Source of the DNA: Clusia tigrina
Taxonomy: Eukaryota > Arthropoda > Insecta > Diptera > Clusiidae
Assembly (NCBI GenBank): GCA_920105625.2
Contig: OV050030.1
Span: 30,684,516-30,748,515 of the forward strand
Length of the DNA stretch: 64,000 nucleotides
Direction: 5' to 3'
How positions within the stretch are numbered: the stretch's first letter is position 1; the number at the start of each line of letters is the position of its first letter. The position numbers and the translations under genes were made by a program. Shown piece by piece: positions 47,846-57,059 of this stretch. The notes beneath the pieces are model-generated. The model saw only the letters and a list, made by a program, of their open reading frames with translations, had not been told where the DNA came from and did no database searches.

Positions 47846-48589
47846 ATTGTGCTATTATTATTATTATTATTGTGTGTAGGGGATCTAAAGTACCGCGACC
47901 TTTCGATCTATTGTGCCCCCATTAGAAGTTCAAAGTACATATTTGAGTCCTATCCTCTGGATAAACGTGATAACAAGTTTTTGCTCCAGAGGTCTCACAT
48001 CACTGGCAGAGCCTTGGAAGAATCCCAAGTTTTTCCTGCGGGTGTGCATGAGAGCCGGACATTGTGTGAGCACATGCAAAGACGTCTCCTCTTCCTCAAT
48101 ACAGAATCTGTAGGAGCCTTCCGAGGTGACCTCCATCCTTACCATATGTGAGTTCAGTTTATAAGGTCGTGTGAGTAGGCCTGTTATCATCCTAAGATTA
48201 TTCTTAGAGAGATTGATGAGTGATTCGAATTTTTTTAGGTGGTATGTCCCTAGCAGACTCTTTGATACCCTTAGGCCTAGTGTGATAACCCAATGTTTGT
48301 GCCTAAGGTGTCCTTCATCGATCCTAACCTGGTTGAACAGCTTGCCCTTGCCTACACCACAGAAGGGTTCTAGGCCAATAAAGGGTGTTGCAGCCCCCTT
48401 CCTTGGAAGTTCGTCGACAATCTCGTTCCCTTCTATGCCAATATGTCCTGAAACCAATTGAATGGTAACTTTGTTGCGTGAGCCAAGAGTTTTTGATGCA
48501 CTCCTATACCAGTTTCGAATGTACCTGATAAGAGGTAAGTATCCTAATGGCCGCTTGGCTATCCGATAAGATGGCAATTTTCTTGCGCT
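47846..48589 (-). pseudogene. LOA-type RNase H and C-terminus inserted in the I-like RT
   Basis: A 215-residue open frame (48577-47930) contains VTIQLVSGHIGIEGNEIVDE (48468-48409), the RNase H C-terminal motif with the usual WVPGH changed to LVSGH, and the C-terminal segment YRFCIEEEETSLHVLTQCPA. The 3' side ends in an (ATA)n stretch at 47852-47870. It sits between two parts of the I-like RT in opposite orientation, so it is a later insertion. The frame is unusually well preserved for the region but lacks the RNase H start. Confidence 0.82.
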
Positions 48590-50275
48590 CGTTGTGCTAA
48601 GACCACTGCAAAATTGGACCCAAAAAGATTAAAAATGTCAAATCTTTCTTAATCAATCGCAGCTTCAAAGTAAAGTAGGTGGTGTCCGCTCTTACATGCA
48701 ATACTAACAGAGGTGCGCTCCAGATGGGTGTCCCCTTTCTTTGGTCAAATTTATTAGCACTTTCGATGAGGTTAGTCGCCTCATCTGCGCGGACGACGTC
48801 TTAATCTATTCCAAAATAATGATTTAAATCGGGTATCGAATTACTCACTGAAATTTTGAATGGCATCTCTCACTGGTCAGGAACAGTTTTATCATATCAG
48901 AAGTCTAATACACTACAAATATGGTGCAAAGAAACTGCCCTTGGATTAAAATGATTTACAACAACGAAAGTATCAACAATGTTAAGCAGCTGAATGTATT
49001 ATGCATACTCTTCAACAGCAACCTTAGTTGCAAACGCCCCAATTTATATATCAAAAATAAGTCAATGACTAGAGTCAATCTGATAAAATACCTGGCGTCA
49101 AAACATTCCCATATACACGTCTCCAGGTTGTGCAAAGTAACAAAAGCTCTCCTACTATCCGTTGTGGACTACGACTCTCATACTATCCATTGTGTTTCAT
49201 ACGGGCATGGCTGCGGTATATCTTTCAAACAACTTTCCTCTCTATGCCACGTGAGATCATTTCCAACAACTCCTATAAAAAGTATGCTGGCTGAATCTGG
49301 TCTTCCTAACATCTCTGATCATCTCGAATATAATACGAATCTAACGAATCTACGAAATCTAATACCAAAAACTTCAACTGCATTATCCTTCTGCTCCTGA
49401 ATGATATCAACCTCACTGCTCCTGAATGATATCAACTCACCCCTAGGCGTCTTCCCGCTGTTCGCCGTACTAGACATATGGCTCGTAATCTACGAATGCC
49501 CATCAAACTAGCTGCTCTCCAAGCCAAACTAATATCCGCCCTGGATATTACCATCATCCACTGTCAATAAACAACTCCTAAACTGCGTAAAACAAAATAC
49601 AAACCCAGAAATATACGGGCAATATTTCTTGAAAATAAAAAATCCATTAGAAACCCATAAAAGGAAATTGGCCTTTACTGACGTATCCAAAAACTGCGAT
49701 TCTACTTCTTTTGCAGTTGCTACAGAGGGCGAAGTATTAAAAAAGGATCTATTAGCAAATGATTGCACTATTTATACAGCTGAAGCGCTACCCATCTACG
49801 AAGCTATACTGGACACATTAAACCACGCCGGAAATTTCTGCAGCAATAGCCTTCCCTCGATTGATGCCCTGTTAAATCCCAACAACAATAGCTATTTAAT
49901 ATCCAGCATCCTGGATACATACACTAAATCAAACAGTAATTTAATATCCCGCATCCTCGATACATACATTAAGAAAACATACCAACAACACAAAAATCAA
50001 GTGGGTTCCTGGTCTTTGCGGTATCTACGGTAACGAATTCGCAGACACTGTCGCCAAATGCAGCATCAGTCTGCTACCATCGCCTTCAAAACACGGGAAA
50101 ACGACATCTATATCTCTATGGAAACTCACTTCAAAGCAAAACTCATTACGGATTGGAGTAAGCACCACCATCACTATCTAAACCCACTACGCACAAAGCC
50201 TGTCTATCCCAGCAATCAGGAAATTGTGATATTCACTCGCCCTCGATTGGGCCATAAAAGACATTAGTCCCTGTT
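48590..50275 (+). pseudogene. I-like retrotransposon, RT finger to RNase H (right part)
   Basis: RT resumes with NVKSFLINRSFKVK (48634-48675) and LICADDVLIYSK (48778-48813), the catalytic block. A thumb region is open from 48921 to 49400. RNase H follows with KLAFTDVSKNCDS (49663-49701) and YTAEALPIYEAIL (49770-49808), then HKNQVGSWSLRYLR in place of the usual PGH motif. A local tandem duplication of about 45 bp (49896-49970, TTTAATATCC...GATACATACA) lengthens the domain. The polymerase block pattern and RNase H fit the I clade. It is not intact. Confidence 0.75.
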
Positions 50276-50339
50276 AATTGTATTTAGATTTAATATTTCA
50301 GGGAATATTAGCACCGATGCCAGTAAGGACCTATTGTGC

Positions 50340-51258
50340 TAACCCCTATGATTCACTCTAACCTTAGGCTGTTAATAAATTCGAGCACTTTGGAAAGTGG
50401 AAGTTTCCAAATTATGGGAGGGAGAATGTGCTGTGATGTTTCAGAGTTGTGTCCACAGAATCTGCAGTCAGATATGTCTGACAGGCCTATCTCGTTAAGC
50501 TGATAGCTTTGGCAGCAGTGTTCTATCAGATGCCCCTCTTGAGTCCTAAGACTTTCGCGGTTCAGGGATTGTCTCCTTTTAGAGATATTTCTTATTTGGG
50601 GTAAGAAATCTATTTGACTGTCTTTGGCCATAAGCGTGCTGCCATTGAGTAGCTATCTGAGTTTCTCCCCATTTCCTAAGTAGGTCTGTAGAGTGGCATT
50701 AGCCACACCGCAGAAAAGTTCAGTGGCAATGAGTGGACGGAGCCCCCCCCCCCCATTTTTCGAGGGCGAAAATATACATGTTAAATTTGTGTGTCATTTC
50801 GCGGCCAGGAGATATTTTTTATGCCCCACCATATACAACAGATCTGAGTTAATTCCCAGTGTATCATTCATGTCCAGGCAACAAACAAAATGTGACATTG
50901 TTGTCTTTCCCTAGTTCATTTAGGATTTTATGACATTTTTCAGTTCTCGGGACGTATACTGATAAGTGCAGCCTGGCGGACATAATGTATATAAGCTGGC
51001 CGCGTCATCTACGATGGCATTCTCGGATACACACTTCGATGGCAAAGACTTCCGCTTGAAATATTGTGGGAGTTTTGCCCATAGGGAGCAATCCTTGGAA
51101 CGAGGGTACCATTATGCCTGCTCCTATACTACCATGGTCCAATTCGGACCCATCAGTGTACCATACCTGGGGTACCTTGTGGAGGATCGGTAATGTATTC
51201 CTCAAACCTATCTCTTGGAGGGATCTGAACCTTATACTCGTAGAGTGTAGTGAATGAT
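50340..51258 (-). pseudogene. LOA-type element, RNase H and C-terminus (3' part of a much-interrupted copy)
   Basis: RNase H start QVWYTDGSELDHGSIGAGIM (51165-51106) and FQAEVFAIEVCIREC (51061-51017) are followed by a decayed middle and the C-terminal CRFCGHNSETSQHILPP finger (50463-50413). A run of C residues at 50744-50753 marks local decay. The upstream part continues beyond the mini-me insertion at 51262-52365. Confidence 0.78.
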
Positions 51259-51261
51259 ATT

Positions 51262-52365
51262 TATACCCTTTACCTTTAAAAAAAGTAAATAGGGTATACG
51301 AATTTTGTGCTTTTGAGTGGGGTTGCAATTTCGAGAAGGAGGTGTGGTAGGTATGGACATATATATACAGATATGATCAGAATCACTTTCTAAGCAATTT
51401 TTATTTTGTCCGTCCGTCTGTCCGTCTGTGGCCACTTTTTTTCTACCCCGTTAGTGCTATCTTAATGACACTTTGCAAAAGTATAGTCTGGACAAAGATA
51501 CACAACCAGATTGCTATATGGGCCGATTTGGACAAAGACCACGCCTACCTCCCATATAAGGAACTTTTTTCACCTTTTTAAAAATTACTATAACTTCGGT
51601 CCAATTGACGGAATCGCGATGGCAGTTATGGAGATGTGGGTCCCACTAAAGATTGTGCAAAAAGCGGGCGGTATATATTAACGGCCACGCCCACTATTAA
51701 CAAATATTCATAACTTAAGATCTGGTAGAGATTTACCGACGAAATTTTACGGGAAGGAACATGTGGACATTATAAAGCTATCTGCAACAAATGGGGCTGA
51801 TTAGAGAAAAGACACGCCCACTTTTGATATAGGGAACTTTCGGGTCTAAAATTAAAATTAGCCTGCCTATGCGCGTATTGCTGCCAGCGGAATAAAAACT
51901 TGCAGAAACATACATGTGGCCCATAATAGTATGTGTGCAGAATATGGAGATCACAATAGAACTGCCACGCCCACAATTAGCAAAAAAAATTTACTAGGTT
52001 CCTAATAAAGATTTATCAGCGAAATTTCACAGGAAGGTTGCGGGTACTAACACTAAACACCACACAAAAAATGGGCGTGTTCTTTCAACAGCCACGCCCA
52101 CTATTGACATATTGTTATAACTTGCGACCTATACAATATTTTTGGACGAAATTATATATTAGTACGTATATGGACCCTACAAAGCCATACACAGGAAATG
52201 GGGTCGATATAATCATTTCAAGGTACCCTACCAAAAATTACCGTGAATATGCTCCCAATGATGATTTATGAAGAAAATATCTCCATTGTTGAACTCGCAC
52301 GCTCAAGAAAAGGTAAAGGGTATTTCGTAGTCGGTCTAACCCGACTTCAGACTTCTTTACTCGTT
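51262..52365 (+). repeat. mini-me-like repeat, copy D, most complete, inserted in a LOA element
   Basis: Terminal palindrome at 51264-51297, (TA)n near 51360, core ATGATCAGAATCACTTTC, (GTCY)n at 51408-51428, several GCCACGCCCAC motifs, and AAGGTAAAGGGTATTTCG plus hairpin at 52310-52362. Minus-strand LOA coding sequence lies on both sides, so it inserted after that element. Confidence 0.85.
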
Positions 52366-52424
52366 TTCTCAACATATTGTCAGAAACTCTTATAAGGGGT
52401 CATTCATAAAGGGATCAAGTTCCC

Positions 52425-53385
52425 TCATATGACGCCAAAAGTCAACACGTTTTCTGTTGGATAAGTTCTGACGGCTTCACCACAGGCTTCACCACAGGCT
52501 TCACCACAGGCTTCACCACAGGCTTCACCACAGGCTTCACCACAGGCTTCACCACAGGCTTCACCACAGGCTTCACCACAGGCTTCACCACAGGCTTCAC
52601 CACAGGCTTCACCACAGGCTTCACCACAGGCTTCACCACAGGCTTCACCACAAGCTTCACCACAGGCTTCACCACAGACTTCACCACAGGCTTCACCACA
52701 GGCTTCACCACAGGCTTCACCACAGGCTTCACTACTGGCTTCACTACAGGCTTCACCACAGGCTTCAGCACAGGCTTCACCACAGACTTCACCACAGACT
52801 TCACCACAGGCTTTACCACAGGCTTCACCACAGGCTTCACCACAGGCTTCACCACAGGCTTCACCACAGGCTTCACCACAGGCTTCACCACAGGCTTCAC
52901 CACAGGCTTCATCACAGGCTTCACCACAGGCTTTACCACCGACTTCACCGCAGGCTTTACCACCGACTTCACCGCAGGCTTCCTTTTCAGTTGTTGTGGT
53001 TATCGGTGGTATGCCCATGATGACTCTCAGAGCATCAGTAGGGCAGCTACGCATCTCCCCTATTATTCGCACGCTATGGGGTTCATTTAGTTTCTTACTG
53101 GCCACTTTTTGTCTTACCTTGGGCCAGCAAAGGTGAATAGAATCATTGGTCGTACTATGGTGTTATATGGCTTTATGTTAGTTTTGGGCAGATTCCCCAG
53201 GTTTACCAAAAAGCTGTTGGCATGCATAGAATGCTCTTGTTGCTTTATTGGTTATAAAATTTAAATGAGAGTTCCAAGTAAGGTTTTTGTCCAGGACTAC
53301 TCCTAAATATTTCGCCTATTTGGAATATTCCAAAATTGTTCCTTCGAACGAAAGTTTGATGATGAATTCACTATTGCGGTCACAA
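52425..53385 (-). pseudogene. LOA-type element, RT thumb region interrupted by a minisatellite
   Basis: MASKKLNEPHSVRIIGEMRS (53105-53046) and CPTDALRVIMGIPP are the conserved segment between RT and RNase H (compare CPTLALGMITGLTPLHL at 38640-38690). Upstream, to 53385, lies the palm/thumb junction in decayed form. Immediately after the MGIPPITT segment the frame enters a 12-bp repeat array that stays open to 52425. Confidence 0.75.
52473..52980. repeat. 12-bp minisatellite (GGCTTCACCACA)n, about 42 units, inside LOA coding sequence
   Basis: Uniform units with a few point variants (for example at 52652, 52678, 52733, 52769). On the minus strand two frames are open throughout, giving CGEA or VVKP repeats, because 12 is divisible by three. 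It lies where the RT/RNase H linker should be. Confidence 0.97.
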
Positions 53386-53895
53386 ACAACTTATGGATCG
53401 TGGACTGATAATCGTGACGACTGTGAAGTCTCACGGGCCTTATCGCCTAAGTTAGAGTTGAGAAGAACGAAGGTTCTCTTAGCGCTCAACAAACCAGCAG
53501 TAAGAGTGCTTACTGGAGTCATTACTGCACATTGTGCTATCGCACCAATGCTTCAACGTTGGCGTATTCCGTCGAGCAGGCTATGAAGGAGTTGTCATGA
53601 TGAAGAAGAGATAAAATCGATTTATCACTTTTTATATCAATGTCCAAGACTACAGTTGAAACGACTTCAAGCTTGACAGAGATAACGAAGTTGGACTTAT
53701 CGGATCTCCTCACTTTCATCTGTAAAACCAAATGGTTTAATAGGGATGGTACTTCCAATGTATACGGAAATCGAGGGTAAGGTTCCTCTTGGCATTTTTG
53801 AAGGCAGTCAAAATGGACATAGATGTCTCCGAGTGGAAGTGCGGATACCGTATCCGCACACGTATTCGCAACGTAACCTAACCTACCTAAATCCA
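53386..53895 (+). pseudogene. LOA/R1-like C-terminus and 3' end inserted in the minus-strand LOA element
   Basis: Plus strand: NKPAVRVLTGVITAHCAIAP (53487-53546) followed by the decayed finger EEEIKSIYHFLYQCPRL (53600-53652) and a 3' UTR ending CCTAACCTACCTA near 53887. Minus-strand RT sequence flanks it on both sides. No clear target duplication could be read. Confidence 0.7.
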
Positions 53896-54300
53896 ACGAA
53901 TAGGGCGGTTAAGTAATTGGTCAGATTGACTTTTCTTCGATTAGTGAATGGAACAATTGTAGACTTCAGTGGATTCAGCTGTTGGTTATGTTTAGGGTTG
54001 TAGAAGAGAGCAGATGGGTGCCTCGTAGCCACCCACAACATATATAACTATATCGTCGGCATAACCTTGTGTTAAACCTAAAACCTTGAATATTTAGCTC
54101 CTCTAGGAATTTATCAATAACCAACGCCCAGAGGAGGGGAGAAAGGACCCCTTTTTGAGGACAGCCCCTAATTTTATTTATAGCTTTTTCACTTATTGTA
54201 GCTCAGCTTTTATGGTTGTGGTTTTTAGCAGGTTTATAATCTGGATGTTAGGCGAGGAACGTCCTTTCGGATTAATGAATTTTGATTGCGTCAAATGACG
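53896..54300 (-). pseudogene. LOA-type element, RT catalytic region (5' part of the interrupted copy)
   Basis: The minus strand reads GVLSPLLWALVIDKFLEEL (about 54150-54095), the same block as GGVLSPLLWLLVIDEL at 38099, and a decayed ADD region near 54050. Together with 52425-53385 and 50340-51258 it makes one element with three later interruptions. Confidence 0.72.
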
Positions 54301-54499
54301 CATTATCGATCACTGCTTTCCATTTCAAAGAAAGAGAGAATTTGTCAGCTCTCACCAGATACCAGAGCAGACAATATTTCTTCTATGCCAGAACAGACAC
54401 GCTGAAAAGCAGAGCGTATAGAATGAGAAGAGAATTATTCTATGCTCTGTGAGTATATTCATTATTTATTGTAAGTATTTTGATCTCTTGAAAAATAAT

Positions 54500-54860
54500 A
54501 CAGCAGATTAGATTACATTTTTCTAAGGGTGTTTTACACCGCACCTGAAGGATATATTGTGAAGCCCCTATTTATTTAAAAATATGAAGATAGTGTCATC
54601 TACGAGTATATATCATCTGTCAGGTTTATTTTCGAGGAATCAAGCTGAGGTATCTTGCTCTTATCTAAGATATACGAGTTTTCTCCAAAACACCTGAGTC
54701 TTTTGTGTGCCAAAGGTCCGCAGTCTGTGATCAGGTACAGTGAGGCTTCATCACTTTCTCCACAGAATCTACAGATGGTGTCTGAAGATTGACCCAACTT
54801 ATCCATGTGATAGTTGAGTCTATAGTGTCCGCTTAAAACGCCTGGGATGATCGTTCATTT
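54500..54860 (-). pseudogene. LOA-type element, C-terminal finger and 3' end
   Basis: Encodes DTICRFCGESDEASLYLITD (54779-54720), nearly the same as 40220-40280, then stops at 54600. Upstream it runs into the GILSGHYRLNYHMDK-type segment near 54840-54795. A separate insertion from the copy at 50340-54300. Confidence 0.78.
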
Positions 54861-54969
54861 ACTCCGAGGTATGATTATTAACTCTTTAGCTCTATAGCCG
54901 ATACTTCCTAAAAAATATCACGAAACAGATAGAGTGAGTGCTTGATCTGTTGTATTGTTTCGAAAACTG

Positions 54970-55132
54970 GGTACACTCAAGTAGGTGCACTGAAGCAGGT
55001 GCACTGAAGTAGGTGGACTGAAGCAGCTACATTGAAGTAGGTACACTAAAGTAGGTGCTCTGAAGCAGGTGCACTGAAATAGGTGGTCTGAAGTAGGTGC
55101 ACTGAAGCAGGTGAACTGAAGTAGGTGCATTA
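54970..55132. repeat. 14-bp minisatellite (GCACTGAAGTAGGT)n, about 11 units
   Basis: Units alternate between ...AAGTAGGT and ...AAGCAGGT with scattered substitutions. No coding meaning. Confidence 0.92.
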
Positions 55133-55198
55133 GTTACCGAAACAATCGAAACCATTTCGTGGAAACCTCTAGTCTACATGCAAATTATGAACAGATAA

Positions 55199-55300
55199 GA
55201 GCTACTGCCACGCCCACAATTAACCAAATTTCATGAATGTTCCCCATGCCAGATTCATCAATGAAATTTTGAACATTTGAAGTTGTATTTCAATTGAAGA
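55199..55300 (+). repeat. mini-me-like repeat remnant
   Basis: CTGCCACGCCCACAATTAAC with following AATGAAATTT matches the internal segment of copies A, B and D only. Confidence 0.55.
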
Positions 55301-56085
55301 TATTATTTTTTTAAATGGAAACTTTTCCCTTCTGAGTTTAAGTTTACGACATGGAAAATTACCATTGTGAATATACTTGGAATGAGGAACTATATTGGAT
55401 CAGATTGTGAGTACCTTTATTCCCCAGTTATAGACACAACTCTGGTCTTTACACGCGTATACATTAAGCGGATATGCACAACAAGACAGCATGTATGGTT
55501 TATATGCCTACCTACAATGTACACCACGGATGGTGGCAGCAACGACACTGGTTACAAATACCATCGCTCTGTTAATGAAGTTGTCGACAATTGTAAATTT
55601 AAATAATAATTTTACAGCATATTTCGCCACATTTCTCTGAGTAATGCATTTAGTAGCACAGCTTACGACCACATTCAGCTTTGGTCCAGACAGATTTAAG
55701 AGACATTAAGTTCCAATTTGAGACATATTTTGGCGGTATGTTATCTAAAGGGTTCGAAATACTCAGTAAATGACATAAATTTGGTGGAGAAACCAATGAA
55801 CCAAGTCCAAGTTAGTAGGGTGCACTTCTACTTCTGAACAATTCACCCGAATTATTTACAAACCTTTATAAGCCACTCTGAAAAGCCCCTTTTTCAAATC
55901 AGTTGTAATGTTTCTCAAACATAGTTTTGCCTTTCTTAATGGATTTTATTCAATTAATTATCTTTTATCAAAATAATCATGTTAAATAAGAATTGTACAA
56001 TATGTGGAACAGGTGGTATCTCTGTACTTCCAAGCGGGCCACTAAAGCATATAACTATGCTATATAGTATATATATATATATATA
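55301..56085. other. No gene recognised; small block shared with 63061-63165
   Basis: 55737-55850 resembles 63061-63165 (AGTAAATGAC..A.A, AAGT.GAAGTTAG.AGGG). The rest shows no supportable feature. A short TATATA run lies at 56067-56084. Confidence 0.45.
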
Positions 56086-56087
56086 AC

Positions 56088-56105
56088 TATGTTTATTCTT
56101 TATTT
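56088..56105 (-). terminator. Poly(A) signals of the OBP exon
   Basis: Overlapping AATAAATAAAGAATAAAC on the minus strand begins about 15 nt after the stop codon at 56120. Confidence 0.6.
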
Positions 56106-56119
56106 ATTCGGCTTAAAAT

Positions 56120-56479
56120 TTATACTATTTTCGTGTTGTAAGTGGCGTTAAATATATATTGGCAGTAAAACAACTGGAAGCCAACATCATCGATATTCTC
56201 ACCTACACCAGTATTGCAGGCGTCGATAACCAGGTCTACTAGCTCAGCTGCTTTGAGATAGGAGTTGAGTCTGTTTCGAATAACCTCCGTATTTATTACC
56301 CCATCTACATACATATGCAACTTGCCGAGATAGCAGGAGGAAAATGCTTTTGTCGAGTCAGTTGGGGCGTCGAAATCGCCACAGTTGAATATTCGCTTGA
56401 TGTCTGCTTTGTTTGCCTTCGTTTCATCAATGCAGTCGTGTATGTATTTTTTAATCCCTACTTCTTCGTCGCCACTGAT
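56120..56479 (-). CDS. Minus-C odorant-binding-protein domain exon (terminal exon)
   Basis: A strong acceptor (TTTGTTTAATTCCAG, ending 56480) opens a 119-codon exon in phase 0. It reads ISGDEEVGIKKYIHDCIDET, then DIKRIFNCGDF, STKAFSSCYLGKLHMYVDGV, ELVDLVIDACNTGVGENIDD and VGFQLFYCQY, ending at a TAA. Insect odorant-binding proteins (PBP/GOBP fold) have six cysteines in a set pattern. Here C1, C3, C4 and C6 are present (27 residues from C1 to the C2 site, X3 to C3, 38 from C3 to C4), while the C2 site is Ala and the C5 site Asp. Loss of exactly the C2-C5 disulfide defines Minus-C OBPs, secreted carriers of small hydrophobic ligands. One extra Cys (FNC) is present. No signal peptide lies in this exon or in the 580 bp upstream. 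Confidence 0.78.
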   Translation of the reverse strand: MSGDEEVGIKKYIHDCIDETKANKADIKRIFNCGDFDAPTDSTKAFSSCYLGKLHMYVDGVINTEVIRNRLNSYLKAAELVDLVIDACNTGVGENIDDVGFQLFYCQYIFNATYNTKIV

Positions 56480-57059
56480 CTGGAATTAAACAAAACCATG
56501 AACACAAAAAGTGACTAAATTCTATTGCATTCTCTTCTATAAAGAAAGCTCAACAGCTCAGTAAAATATCGTCTTCCGGTCTTGTGGTGCTATAATAGTT
56601 ATCTGCGCGTCTCTTAATAAGGGAAGTTTCAGAGCCGGAGCGCAAAGATCAACTTCCGTTTAGAACTCAGAAAGGGTCCTAGACATAACTAGAGGACGAT
56701 GAAACCGTTGAACTCACACAACTTTCAATATGAACTGAGGAGACTACCATGAACATTTCGCCTTAGAAGCAACTTCACAACTGAGGCGCTGAAATAAACG
56801 CACCTTCTCGGCTGTGGTTTAGGCGTTGTTTCGGAATGAAATAACCAATTCCACTATAATTGTAGCAATTTAACAATTAATTGTAGCAATATCCTTTTGT
56901 CTCAAAGATCACCTAGGGCTAGGTGGTCGTTTCTGTTCATGTGGACAGTTGAAGTAAGCTTGAATCTATCAAATGCTAAATAGCGAGAAGTTGTGTCAAG
57001 GAATGGACTTTTAATGATAGAAGCGACTGAAATCCATAGCAAACGTATTATACATAGCT
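56480..57059 (-). other. Probable intron or intergenic spacer between acidic-repeat exon and OBP exon
   Basis: Every minus-strand ATG here opens a short frame without a hydrophobic leader, so no alternative signal-peptide exon for the OBP was found. If the donor at 57179 is joined to the acceptor at 56480 the intron is 700 nt. Confidence 0.5.

Noticed and set aside
52425..53105. CGEA- or VVKP-repeat protein that looks like a structural or antifreeze-type protein
   Set aside because: Starts in recognisable LOA sequence and runs into a 12-bp minisatellite; no signal peptide or promoter.
54970..55132. Cysteine/Phe/Leu-rich minus-strand peptide
   Set aside because: Product of the 14-bp minisatellite.
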